A stretch of 58,508 bases of DNA from Gammaproteobacteria bacterium. Its GTDB lineage: Bacteria; Pseudomonadota; Gammaproteobacteria; Steroidobacterales; Steroidobacteraceae. The notes beneath the pieces are model-generated. The model made no database searches. It worked only from the letters and a program-made list of their open reading frames with translations, and had not been told where the DNA came from. Numbering within the stretch: position 1 is the stretch's first letter; each line of letters starts with the position of its first letter. Shown one piece after another: positions 1-7,694 of the stretch. The stretch lies in the NCBI GenBank assembly GCA_011391405.1, contig JAABQQ010000293.1:1-58508 (forward strand), in the 5' to 3' direction. Made by a program: the position numbers and the translations under genes.

Positions 1-260
1 GGCTGCGCAGCGGCGACTACGTGCGCCTGCGCAATCAGGACGGCGTCATCAGCGACCGGGTGAAGGCTCGCGTCACCGCGGCGATCCGCCCGGACTGCGT
101 CTACATGGTGCACGGCTTCGGGCACACGTCCAAAGGCCTGCGCAGCACCTTTGGCAAAGGCGCGAGCGACGCGCAACTCATGACGCGTTACGCCGTGGAT
201 CCGCTGATGGGCGGGACCGGCATCAACGTGAACTTCGTGACCATCGAACAGGGAGCGTGA
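1..260 (+). CDS. Molybdopterin oxidoreductase catalytic subunit, C-terminal end (partial)
   Basis: Only the last 85 codons are in the window (in frame from base 3); the start lies upstream. The visible part is the end of the C-terminal molybdopterin-dinucleotide-binding domain, with V-H-G-F-G-H and a final V-N-F-V-T-I segment as in PsrA/PhsA-type polysulfide or thiosulfate reductases. Three bases separate it from a four-cluster ferredoxin subunit, followed by an NrfD-type membrane subunit, which is the A-B-C layout of Psr/Phs/Sre enzymes. The substrate (polysulfide, thiosulfate, tetrathionate or another sulfur compound) cannot be decided from this fragment; sulfur-compound turnover is inferred from the neighbours. 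Confidence 0.75.
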   Translation, partial: LRSGDYVRLRNQDGVISDRVKARVTAAIRPDCVYMVHGFGHTSKGLRSTFGKGASDAQLMTRYAVDPLMGGTGINVNFVTIEQGA

Positions 261-263
261 AGC

Positions 264-803
264 GTGGCGCGTTTCGGCATGGTCATCGATACGAAGAAAT
301 GCGTCGGCTGCATGGACTGCGTCGTCGCGTGCAAGACAGAGAACGACGTTCCCGACGGGCACTGCCGCGACTGGATCAGCCAGCGCCTGCAGGGCGAGAT
401 GCCGCACCTGCGGCTCACGATCACCTCGGAGCGCTGCAACCACTGCGACTCTCCGCCCTGTGTCACCTGCTGCCCGACGGGTGCGAGCCACGTGCAGGAA
501 TTCGGCAAGGTCGTGCTCGTCGATCACGACAAATGCATCGGCTGCAAGGCGTGTCTTGCCGCGTGCCCGTACGGCGCCCGCTTCATCCACCCCGACGGCT
601 ATGCCGACAAGTGCACGTTCTGCATGCACCGGGTCGAGCGCGGCCTGGCGCCAGCCTGTGTCGACGTCTGCCCGACCCGCTGCATGCATTTCGGCGACCT
701 CGACGACCCCGAGTCCGAGGTCAGCCGCCTGATCGCCACGCGTCGTCATTTCGTGCTCAAGCCGGATGCGGGTACCCGGCCGCGCATCTTCTACCTGGAG
801 TGA
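264..803 (+). CDS. Four-cluster ferredoxin subunit of Psr/Phs-like molybdoenzyme (PsrB/DmsB family)
   Basis: A 179-residue electron-transfer subunit linking the Mo catalytic subunit to the membrane subunit. It has sixteen cysteines in four groups: C13/C16/C19/C23, C58/C61/C66/C70, C91/C94/C97/C101 and C117/C120/C132/C136, the pattern for four [4Fe-4S] clusters in PsrB, PhsB and DmsB. The ATG at 264 comes 3 nt after the catalytic-subunit stop, so the genes are translationally coupled. No signal peptide is visible; these subunits normally travel with the Tat-exported catalytic subunit. Confidence 0.9.
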   Translation: MARFGMVIDTKKCVGCMDCVVACKTENDVPDGHCRDWISQRLQGEMPHLRLTITSERCNHCDSPPCVTCCPTGASHVQEFGKVVLVDHDKCIGCKACLAACPYGARFIHPDGYADKCTFCMHRVERGLAPACVDVCPTRCMHFGDLDDPESEVSRLIATRRHFVLKPDAGTRPRIFYLE

Positions 804-810
804 CGCGGCG

Positions 811-1746
811 ATGATCGAACTGCTCACCACCCGTCACAATCCGCTGGTCGATCCCACGCTGCACGTGTGGGAATGGCAGATTCCTGTCTACCTGTTTCTC
901 GGCGGCTGGGTCGCCGGCTCGATGGTGCTCACCGGTTACCTGCAGCGGCAGGCGCGCGCGCCGGGCCAATCGAGCGTCAGCGACCGGCTCCCCTGGATCG
1001 GCCTGCTGCTCATCAGTCTCGGCATGGGCGCGCTGTTCCTCGACCTCGAGCACAAGCTGTACGTCTGGCGGATGTACCTGACGTTCCAACCGTTGTCGCC
1101 GATGTCCTGGGGCGGCTGGATCCTGCTGCTCGTGTATCCCGTACTGGCGCTTGGTGCGCTGGCGACGCTGGCGGACGGCGCGCTCGACCGCTGGCCGAGG
1201 CTCGCGGCTTTTGCCCGGCAGCTGCAGTCGCACGCCGCGACGCGTTGGCTGAGTCTCGCCAATATCGTTGTCGGCATTGCGCTCGGCATCTACACCGGAA
1301 TCCTGCTCAGCAGTCTCGGTGCCCGCCCGCTGTGGGCCAGCGCGGTGCTCGGTCCGCTCTTTCTCGTCTCGGGCTTGTCGGCAGGCGCAGCGTTTGCACA
1401 CGTCATCGCTCCGGGCCATGCAGAGCAGGAGCAATTGCTGCGTTTCGACAACCTGTTCCTGATGACGGAACTCGGACTGATCGCGTTGTTCCTGATCGGG
1501 CTCCTGACGGTGGGTGCAGTGCACGCGCAAGCCGCGCAATTGCTGCTCGGCGGCCCCTTCACTGCCGTGTTCTGGGTCCTCGTCGTCGGACTCGGGATTC
1601 TGCTCCCGCTCGCGATCCAGTCACTGATGGTGGCGGGGCGCATCCCGCACACGGTCATAGCGCCGCTGCTCGTGCTGCTGGGCGGGCTCGCGTTGCGCTT
1701 CGTCATCGTCTACGCCGGTCAGTACAGCGAGTGGATCTCGCCGTGA
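811..1746 (+). CDS. NrfD/PsrC-type membrane quinone-interacting subunit
   Basis: A 311-residue very hydrophobic protein with about eight predicted membrane helices, for example around W-Q-I-P-V-Y-L-F-L-G-G-W near residue 25. It matches the NrfD/PsrC family, which passes electrons between the quinone pool and the FeS subunit without haem. I chose the ATG at 811 rather than an upstream in-frame ATG at 766, because 766 lies inside the FeS gene and GGAG precedes 811. It closes the ABC set of the molybdoenzyme. Confidence 0.88.
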   Translation: MIELLTTRHNPLVDPTLHVWEWQIPVYLFLGGWVAGSMVLTGYLQRQARAPGQSSVSDRLPWIGLLLISLGMGALFLDLEHKLYVWRMYLTFQPLSPMSWGGWILLLVYPVLALGALATLADGALDRWPRLAAFARQLQSHAATRWLSLANIVVGIALGIYTGILLSSLGARPLWASAVLGPLFLVSGLSAGAAFAHVIAPGHAEQEQLLRFDNLFLMTELGLIALFLIGLLTVGAVHAQAAQLLLGGPFTAVFWVLVVGLGILLPLAIQSLMVAGRIPHTVIAPLLVLLGGLALRFVIVYAGQYSEWISP

Positions 1747-1782
1747 CCCACAATCGCGTCCATCCCCCTGGAGGTCAATGAC

Positions 1783-2340
1783 GTGTCGAGCGACCATCAT
1801 CCCGCCGTGATGCGGGGGTCCGGCCGACCGGCCAGCCCCTACTGGAATCCCTACCTCGCCGGCATCGGCCTCGGGCTGGTACTGCTCGCGGCGTTCGTGC
1901 TGGTCGGCCGCGGCCTCGGCGCTTCCGGCGCATTCAGTTCCACCGTCGCGTGGCTGGTCAACCTGGTGGCCCCGGCGCACGCGCAGTCCAACGAGTACCT
2001 GCAGGGTTATCTCGGCGACGGCACCACGCATCCGCTCAAGGCCTGGCTCGTCTTCGAGGTGCTGGGCGTCATGGCCGGCGCGCTGTTCTCGGCATTGCTG
2101 GCCGGGCGGGCGCGCATTGCCGTGGAGAAAGGTCCGCGCGTGTCGACAGTGCTGCGTCTCCTGTGCGCCTTTGCCGGCGGCATCCTGATGGCGTTCGGTG
2201 CGCATCTCGCGCGAGGTTGCACGAGCGGGCAGGCCCTCACCGGTGGCGCGTTGCTCAATGTGGGCAGCTGGGCCTTCATGCTGATGGTGTTCGTCGGCGG
2301 CTACTCGGTCGCCTGGTTCATGCGCTGGCAGTGGCGGTAA
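1783..2340 (+). CDS. YeeE/YedE (TsuA-like) transporter, first half
   Basis: A 185-residue membrane protein starting at GTG 1783, preceded by GGAGGT at 1770-1775. It carries the A-R-G-C-T-S-G-Q signature with Cys146, the conserved thiol of YeeE/YedE (TsuA) thiosulfate or sulfur-compound transporters. In TsuA, cysteines relay thiosulfate through the pore (family knowledge). Full-length members are about 350 residues, so this is half of one; the other half is the next gene. It probably imports a sulfur species made or used by the upstream molybdoenzyme (inference). Confidence 0.85.
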   Translation: MSSDHHPAVMRGSGRPASPYWNPYLAGIGLGLVLLAAFVLVGRGLGASGAFSSTVAWLVNLVAPAHAQSNEYLQGYLGDGTTHPLKAWLVFEVLGVMAGALFSALLAGRARIAVEKGPRVSTVLRLLCAFAGGILMAFGAHLARGCTSGQALTGGALLNVGSWAFMLMVFVGGYSVAWFMRWQWR

Positions 2341-2342
2341 TC

Positions 2343-2930
2343 ATGGCTCCTTTCTACAAGTACGGCTTCTTCGGCGACGAGATGTCTCTCATCCTCGCCT
2401 TCGTCCTCGGCACCGGCTTCGGCTTCTTTCTCGAGCGCGCCGGCTTCGGCAGCGCGCGCAAGCTGGCGGCGCAGTTCTACCTGTACGACATGTCCGTGTT
2501 CAAAGTGATGTTCACTGCGATCGTCACGGCCATGCTCGGGGTCACCTACCTGGGCTGGCTCGGCTGGCTCGACCTGAGCCTGGTCTACCTGGTGCCAACG
2601 CACCTCGTGCCGCAGATCGTGGGTGGACTGGTGCTCGGCGTGGGTTTCGTCGTTGGCGGATATTGCCCGGGCACGTCGGTGGCTTCGCTCGCAACCGGCC
2701 GGATCGACGGATTCGTGTACGCGTTCGGCATCGGTGCGGGGACGCTCGTCTACGCCGAGGTGTATCCCTGGATCAAGGGCTTCGTGAACTCGAACGGGAT
2801 GGGGCAGGTGACACTGCCCGAGGTATTTGACCTGCCATGGGGGCTGGTCGTGTTTGCGGTCGTCCTGATCGCCGTCGCTGGATTCTCTGCGGCGACGCTC
2901 GTCGAGCGCCGTTTCGGGGACGAGGCATGA
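2343..2930 (+). CDS. YeeE/YedE (TsuA-like) transporter, second half
   Basis: A 195-residue membrane protein beginning 2 nt after the first half ends. It carries the second conserved Cys signature, G-G-Y-C-P-G-T-S, with Cys108, plus several hydrophobic helices. The two half-size genes together would give the six-to-nine-helix YeeE/YedE pore. The stop overlaps the next ATG (ATGA at 2927-2930), so it is coupled to the rhodanese-like gene. Split pairs of this family are common beside rhodanese or TusA genes. Confidence 0.85.
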   Translation: MAPFYKYGFFGDEMSLILAFVLGTGFGFFLERAGFGSARKLAAQFYLYDMSVFKVMFTAIVTAMLGVTYLGWLGWLDLSLVYLVPTHLVPQIVGGLVLGVGFVVGGYCPGTSVASLATGRIDGFVYAFGIGAGTLVYAEVYPWIKGFVNSNGMGQVTLPEVFDLPWGLVVFAVVLIAVAGFSAATLVERRFGDEA

Positions 2931-3574
2931 AGCTTCCTGCGCTGACGACGAACCAGAAGCTGGCGACCGTGGCTGTCGTGCTGGGTGCGCTGGCTTTGTT
3001 CAGCGTTCCACACCGTGGCCCCGTGGTCACGCTCGACACGCGCGAGCTGGCGCTGATCGTCGACAAAGAGGTCGATCACGTCACTCCCTCGGAGCTTGCA
3101 GCCTGGATCGTGCAGGGCCGCTCGGACTATCGCCTGATCGACCTGCGCGCCGAGTCCGATTACGCTGCGTATCACATCCCCACGGCGGAGAACGTCACCG
3201 TCGCTGCGTTGCCGGAGTTTCCGTTCCTGCGCACCGAAAAGATCGTGCTGTACTCGGACGGCGGCATCCACGCAGCACAGGCGTGGATGCTGATGCAGGC
3301 ACAGGGCTACCGCGCGGTGTACACGGTGCTGGGCGGCCTCGAGGGCTGGAAGGACGACGTGCTGTACCCGGCATTGCCCGCGCAGGCGTCGGGCGTGGAG
3401 CGCGCTAGATTCGAGCGGGCGGCTGCGCTGTCGCGATTCTTCGGCGGCGAACCGCGCGCGGAGGGTGGGACGGTGGCCCCGTTACCCATGGGGCTGCCCA
3501 AGCTGGCAGCGCCGGTGTCTTCAGGTGCCGTGTCTCCGGTCGCGCCGCGCAAGAAAAAGAAAGAAGGCTGCTGA
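2927..3574 (+). CDS. Membrane-anchored rhodanese-fold protein lacking the catalytic Cys
   Basis: This 215-residue protein has one N-terminal membrane helix (about residues 11-27) and a rhodanese domain (about 52-150). The active-site loop reads I-V-L-Y-S-D-G-G-I-H, so Ser110 stands where rhodaneses carry the persulfide-forming Cys. The C terminus is Ala/Pro-rich, then a four-lysine run ending E-G-C, so the only Cys is the last residue. It is unlikely to be an ordinary sulfurtransferase; it may be a sulfur-species binder or a scaffold for the YeeE/YedE pair. Its ATG overlaps the previous stop by 4 nt. Confidence 0.82.
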   Translation: MKLPALTTNQKLATVAVVLGALALFSVPHRGPVVTLDTRELALIVDKEVDHVTPSELAAWIVQGRSDYRLIDLRAESDYAAYHIPTAENVTVAALPEFPFLRTEKIVLYSDGGIHAAQAWMLMQAQGYRAVYTVLGGLEGWKDDVLYPALPAQASGVERARFERAAALSRFFGGEPRAEGGTVAPLPMGLPKLAAPVSSGAVSPVAPRKKKKEGC

Positions 3575-3576
3575 CG

Positions 3577-3652
3577 GGAAATTGGGGACGCTCACCTATT
3601 TCCTGTCGGAAATAGGTGAGCGTCCCCAATTTCCTGAGCGTCCCCAATTTCC
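3577..3652. repeat. Long palindrome, copy 1 (27-bp perfect arms), between convergent genes
   Basis: Bases 3577-3603 and 3608-3634 are exact reverse complements (27 bp) around a 4-base loop, tgtc. A truncated direct repeat of the right arm follows to 3652. The core is GGGGACGCTCACCTATTTCC and its complement. It fills the gap between the rhodanese-like gene (+) and the ArsR gene (-), so it could act as a bidirectional terminator. A related copy is at 36746-36865. Size and form recall REP/RAYT-type mobile palindromes, but no RAYT transposase gene is in the window. Confidence 0.85.
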
Positions 3653-3661
3653 CCTATTTCT

Positions 3662-4021
3662 TCAGCACTTGCAGAACTGCTCGTGCAGCGTGTGCATGAG
3701 CGCGGTCGCCTCCTTGCTCGCCAGGCTGTACAGGATCGACTGACCCTTGCGCCGCGTCCGCACCAGATGCTTGCCGCGCAGCACCGCTAGATGCTGCGAC
3801 AAGGCGGATTGGCTGAGGCCGATGAGCGGCTCGAGTTCGCCGACCGATTTCTCGCCCTCTGCCAGGTGGCAGAGGATCAGCAGGCGCGAAGGATTCGACA
3901 TCGCTCCAAGCACGCCACAGGCGCGCGTCGCGCTCTTTTCCATACGCCGCACTGTTGCACGATCCATGACTATCGCCGGGGCCGCTGTCGCCCGGGCCAC
4001 GCTGCGGGATTTCATCCGCAT
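3662..4021 (-). CDS. ArsR-family thiol-sensing repressor (sHdrR/SqrR/BigR type)
   Basis: A winged-helix repressor of up to 119 residues. The recognition helix carries G-L-S-Q-S-A-L-S-Q-H-L, typical of the BigR/SqrR/YgaV subgroup. Cys51 (L-I-L-C-H-L) and Cys117 (near the end, F-C-K-C) are 66 residues apart, the spacing of the redox Cys pair in SqrR-type persulfide sensors. It is the last gene of the lbpA unit and overlaps lbpA by 10 nt if the first ATG is used; ATGs at 3967 or 3943 are possible alternatives. It probably binds the dyads listed below (inference). Confidence 0.85.
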   Translation of the reverse strand: MRMKSRSVARATAAPAIVMDRATVRRMEKSATRACGVLGAMSNPSRLLILCHLAEGEKSVGELEPLIGLSQSALSQHLAVLRGKHLVRTRRKGQSILYSLASKEATALMHTLHEQFCKC

Positions 4022-4452
4022 CCAGCAAAGCCGTCGGCGGTCATCTTCGCCTCATACGGTCCGGCGACCTGTGTTCCCGCCAAGAGTCCGCCCTTGACGC
4101 TGTCCCAGTCTTCCGGCTTGAGGATGATCAACCAGCCTTCGCCGTAGGGATCGGCGTTCGCGATGCTTGGTGTCGCGGCGAGAGCTTCGTTAATTGCGAC
4201 CACCGACCCGGCGGCGGCAACCTTGGCCGGGCCGACCCATTTGCCGCTCTCGACCGTCGCGCAGGACTTGCCGGCCTTGACGTCCTTGCCCACGCCCTTG
4301 GGGGTGTAAGCGACCAGCTTGCCGGCCATCGCAGTGGCGACGGCCGTCATACCGACCCGGACAGTGCCATCACCGAGTTCCTTGAACCAGATGTGATTCT
4401 CGACGTCGTACAGAAGATCGTCCGGGAGATTGCAACCTTTCACCGTCGCCAT
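4012..4452 (-). CDS. lbpA: Lipoate-binding protein LbpA (GcvH-like) of the sHdr system
   Basis: A 146-residue GcvH-fold protein. The lipoylation site is in A-T-V-E-S-G-K-W-V-G-P, with Lys71 as the lipoyl acceptor. LbpA proteins are dedicated to sHdr-dependent sulfur oxidation rather than glycine cleavage, and are lipoylated by the sLpl/LipS pathway encoded at 17556-20973. No gcvT or gcvP is nearby, and the sHdr genes are on the same strand, which supports LbpA over GcvH. The hydrogenase genes separate it from the sHdr genes. A degenerate dyad site lies upstream at 4516-4531. Confidence 0.92.
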   Translation of the reverse strand: MATVKGCNLPDDLLYDVENHIWFKELGDGTVRVGMTAVATAMAGKLVAYTPKGVGKDVKAGKSCATVESGKWVGPAKVAAAGSVVAINEALAATPSIANADPYGEGWLIILKPEDWDSVKGGLLAGTQVAGPYEAKMTADGFAGCG

Positions 4453-4515
4453 GATCCAGCCTCCTCAAGCCTGTCCGGAGCGCGCCACGCGGCTGCGTGA
4501 GGCGGCGGACTCAGT

Positions 4516-4531
4516 ATGACCTGTTGCTAAT
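4516..4531. promoter_or_regulatory. Degenerate ArsR-type dyad upstream of lbpA
   Basis: The sequence ATGAC-N6-CTAAT matches 8 of 10 positions of the ATTAG-N6-CTAAT dyad found upstream of other sulfur genes here. It lies 64 bp before the lbpA start in the 138-bp gap after hynL. It is the weakest member of the set and would not be called alone. Confidence 0.4.
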
Positions 4532-4590
4532 GTTAGACGAGTTCGTGCCCGCACGCTGCCCGGCCGGCTGCCTTGTCCACAGTGTTATTT

Positions 4591-6324
4591 TCATCCGCTA
4601 ACACGCACCGACAGCGCGTCGCCGCCGTCCGGATCCAGCACGTGCACGGCGCACGCGATGCAGGGGTCGAAGCTGTGGATCGTGCGGAGAATCTCGAGCG
4701 GCTGGTCGGGATCGTGCAGCACGTGCCCGGCAAGCGCCGCTTCATAGGCGCCAGGCTGGCCGGTTGCATCGCGCGGGCCGGCATTCCAGGTGCTCGGCAC
4801 CACTGCCTGGTAGTTGTCGATCCGCCCGTCCTCGATGACGATCCAATGGCCCAGCGCGCCGCGTGGCGCTTCCATGAAACCGGCGCCACGGGCCTGCGCC
4901 GGCCAGGTTGCCGGGTCCCAGTACCGGTCATCGAACGTATTCGTGTCGCCAGCCTTCACGTTCGCCACCAGCTGGTCGTACCAGCCCTGCATCGCATCCG
5001 CGATGATCTTGGTCTCGAGAGTCCGCGCAGCAGTGCGACCGAGGGTTGAATACAGGCCCGCGAGCGGCAGCTGCAACGTCGTCAACGCCTGGTCCACGAG
5101 CTCCTTCGCCTGGTCGTGCCCGGTGGCGACCAGCATCAGCATGCGCGCCAGTGGCCCGACCTCCATGGCTTTGCCGCGCCAGCGCGGCGACTTCATCCAC
5201 GAGTAGCCCCTGGCGACGTCGAGCTGCGAGTACGGCGGGGGCGGGCCAGTGTAGTTGAGCGTTGTCTCGCCCTCGAACGGATGCAGGCCGCGGTCCTTGC
5301 CACTGTCGTAGTCGTAGTACGCGTGGCTCACGAACTCCTCGATCTGCGTCGGGTCGTGGAGGTCGACTTCCTCGATGTGCGACAGGTCGCGATTCAGGAT
5401 GACGCCCCGCGGCACCAGGAAGCCTGCAGTTTCAAAGATCGATCGCGCCGGAAAGTCGCCGAAGCACAGGAAGTTGCCGAGACCTTCGCCCTGCGTCGCC
5501 CAGTCCTTGTAGAAGCCGGCGATGGCCAGCGTGTCCGGGACGTAGACCTCGTCGACGAACTCGCGCATGCGCAGGATGATGTCCTGCACCTGGGCCAGGC
5601 GCTTGGCGTTGATCGCCGAATCGGACTCGAGGTCGATCGGGTTCGGCGCGCCGCCGACCACCAGATGCGGGTGCGGATTCTTGCCGCCGAAGATGGCGTG
5701 CAGCCTGGCGATGTCGCGCTGCCACGCGAGTGCATCGAGGTAGTGCGCCACGGCCATCAGGTTCGCTTCCGGCGGCAGCTTGTAGGCCGGGTGCCCCCAG
5801 TAACCGTTGGCGAAGATCCCGAGCTGCCCGCTCTCGACGAGACCCTTTACGCGCTGCTGCACGTCCGCGAAGTACCCGGGCGAGGAGCGCGCGTAACTGC
5901 TGATCGACTGGGCGAGGGTCGAGGCGGCCTTCGGGTCCGCCTGCAGCGCCGAGACCACGTCCACCCAGTCGAGCGCGTGCAGGTGATAGAAATGCATGAC
6001 GTGGTCGTGCACGTATTGCGCGCCGATCATCAAGTTGCGGACGAGGTTCGCGTTCTGCGGAATCTCCCAGCGCAACGCATCTTCGACGGCGCGCACCGAC
6101 GCGATGCCGTGCACCAGCGTACAGACGCCGCAGATGCGCTGCGCGAACGCCCATGCGTCGCGCGGGTCGCGCCCGCGCAGGATGATCTCGAGACCCCGCA
6201 CCATGGTGCCGGAGCTGTAGGCCTGCGTAATGCGGCGGTCTGCGTCGGTGGCGACTTCAATGCGCAGGTGCCCCTCGATGCGAGTGACCGGGTCCACCAC
6301 GATGCGGCGTGATTCGGTGCTCAT
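4591..6324 (-). CDS. hynL: Isp-type [NiFe] hydrogenase large subunit
   Basis: A 577-residue catalytic subunit. The N-terminal L1 motif R-I-C-G-V-C (Cys65, Cys68) and the C-terminal D-P-C-I-A-C-A-V-H (Cys555, Cys558) hold the NiFe centre. Sixteen residues follow His561 and would be removed by the maturation protease. The ATG at 6324 overlaps the isp2 stop (ATGA), so an upstream in-frame start at 6387 was rejected. The gene order small subunit-isp1-isp2-large subunit is that of the Thiocapsa hynS-isp1-isp2-hynL uptake hydrogenase (group 1e). No hypABCDEF genes are in the window. Confidence 0.93.
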   Translation of the reverse strand: MSTESRRIVVDPVTRIEGHLRIEVATDADRRITQAYSSGTMVRGLEIILRGRDPRDAWAFAQRICGVCTLVHGIASVRAVEDALRWEIPQNANLVRNLMIGAQYVHDHVMHFYHLHALDWVDVVSALQADPKAASTLAQSISSYARSSPGYFADVQQRVKGLVESGQLGIFANGYWGHPAYKLPPEANLMAVAHYLDALAWQRDIARLHAIFGGKNPHPHLVVGGAPNPIDLESDSAINAKRLAQVQDIILRMREFVDEVYVPDTLAIAGFYKDWATQGEGLGNFLCFGDFPARSIFETAGFLVPRGVILNRDLSHIEEVDLHDPTQIEEFVSHAYYDYDSGKDRGLHPFEGETTLNYTGPPPPYSQLDVARGYSWMKSPRWRGKAMEVGPLARMLMLVATGHDQAKELVDQALTTLQLPLAGLYSTLGRTAARTLETKIIADAMQGWYDQLVANVKAGDTNTFDDRYWDPATWPAQARGAGFMEAPRGALGHWIVIEDGRIDNYQAVVPSTWNAGPRDATGQPGAYEAALAGHVLHDPDQPLEILRTIHSFDPCIACAVHVLDPDGGDALSVRVSG

Positions 6325-7694
6325 TGAGCATCCTCGACCAGGTTGTCGGCGACGAGTTCGAGCAGGCTGTGCATGGTCTTGTCCCACTTGAAGTGCGCTT
6401 GCCCGTCGTCGAAGGTCTGCCGGCAGTTGGCACAGGAGGTCACCGGCAGCTCGGCGCCGGTCTCCTCGATCTGTTCCATCTTGATCTTGAACACCTTGTG
6501 CCGCAGTTCATCGGCGCGGTGAATGGCCACCACGCCGCCACCCCCGCCGCAACACCAGTTCGCTCCCTTCGTCGGATACATTTCGCGCAGTTCGACGCCC
6601 AATGCCTGCAGGACCTCGCGCGGCGCCTCGATCGCACCGCCCCGGCGCACCAGCTGGCACGGGTCGTGAAAGGTTACGGTCTTGCCGAGCTTGCGCAACC
6701 TGAGCTTGCCGGTGCGCACCTGCTCGGCGAGGAACTCGGCGATGTGCAGCACCCTGAACGGCAGCGGCTTGCCGTACATGTTCGCGCCCATCCAGCGCAG
6801 CGCCGTGTAGGCGTGACCGCATTCCGGCAGGACGACCACCTTGGCGCCGCAGGCCACGGCCGCATGGACGATCTTGAGTGTCAGTTCCTTCTGCGCCGCC
6901 GCATCGCCCGTCAGCAGGCCGAAATTCGTCGCTTCATAGCCGTCCAGCCTGAACGTCCAGTCGGCGCCGACGTGCCGCATGATCCTGGCCGTCGCCACCA
7001 CCGATTCCGGGTACTTCATGATCTCGATCGAGGACATGGCGCACAGCACGTCCGCGCGGGGTTTGTCGATCGTGATCTCGACGTCGTGTTCGTCCGACAG
7101 CCACTCACAGCGGTCGGCGAACACCTTGGGCGTGGCTCCAAGCGGGCTGCCTTCGCGCCGCGCCCGCTCCGTCACCGCGGCGAGTTCGTGCGGCACGAGC
7201 CCGGCCTTGAACATGCCGTGCCGTGCCTGTGAAACCAGGCTGGCGATGTCGATACCCATCGGGCACATCAGGGAACAGCGGCCGCAGACGGTGCAGGAAT
7301 CGTAGAGGAGGTGCTGCCACTGCTGCAGTTCGTCCACCGTCACCTTCGGCTTCAGGTTCAGCGCGCGGTACACGAATGCGAATGGGCCATACTCGCGCTT
7401 GTAGGCCTGTTTGAACGGCTCGAGCTTCCAGATCGGGGTGTACTTCGGGTCCTGGGTCACTTCGTAGAAGTGGCAGGCCTCGGCGCACATGCCGCAATGA
7501 ATGCAGGACTCCATGTACACGGCGGCCGTCCGGCCGAAATCGCGAACGAAGCTGTTCATGGCGCGCTCGACGCGAGACGCGTCCGGCGTCTCGCCCTGCG
7601 AGTCGAATCGATGCTCGGGTTTCCGGATCGAGACGCGGGGCTTGTCGAACTCCAGCGGATCGGGCTCGCGCGTCGTGGGTGTCGTTTCGGTCAC
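6321..7694 (-). CDS. isp2: Isp2: HdrD/DsrK-like iron-sulfur protein of the hydrogenase
   Basis: A 457-residue protein starting at GTG 7694, which overlaps the isp1 stop (GTGA). Two ferredoxin motifs, C-I-H-C-G-M-C and C-T-V-C-G-R-C, each followed by a fourth Cys, precede Cys-rich CCG domains (L-P-E-C-G-H, D-P-C-Q-L, N-W-C-C-G-G, S-C-A-N-C). This is the HdrD/DsrK architecture, cytoplasmic and related to heterodisulfide reductase. With Isp1 it should carry electrons between hydrogenase and a quinone or thiol/disulfide partner. The resemblance to the adjacent sHdr subunits is the main link between the two systems. Confidence 0.9.
   Translation of the reverse strand: MTETTPTTREPDPLEFDKPRVSIRKPEHRFDSQGETPDASRVERAMNSFVRDFGRTAAVYMESCIHCGMCAEACHFYEVTQDPKYTPIWKLEPFKQAYKREYGPFAFVYRALNLKPKVTVDELQQWQHLLYDSCTVCGRCSLMCPMGIDIASLVSQARHGMFKAGLVPHELAAVTERARREGSPLGATPKVFADRCEWLSDEHDVEITIDKPRADVLCAMSSIEIMKYPESVVATARIMRHVGADWTFRLDGYEATNFGLLTGDAAAQKELTLKIVHAAVACGAKVVVLPECGHAYTALRWMGANMYGKPLPFRVLHIAEFLAEQVRTGKLRLRKLGKTVTFHDPCQLVRRGGAIEAPREVLQALGVELREMYPTKGANWCCGGGGGVVAIHRADELRHKVFKIKMEQIEETGAELPVTSCANCRQTFDDGQAHFKWDKTMHSLLELVADNLVEDAQ

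Noticed and set aside
1-1746. Assignment of the first operon as SoeABC sulfite dehydrogenase
   Set aside because: The membrane subunit is NrfD/PsrC-like rather than clearly DmsC-like, and too little of the catalytic subunit is visible to decide.
4012-4452. LbpA read as glycine cleavage GcvH
   Set aside because: No glycine cleavage genes are nearby and the sHdr and LipS/sLpl genes point to LbpA.
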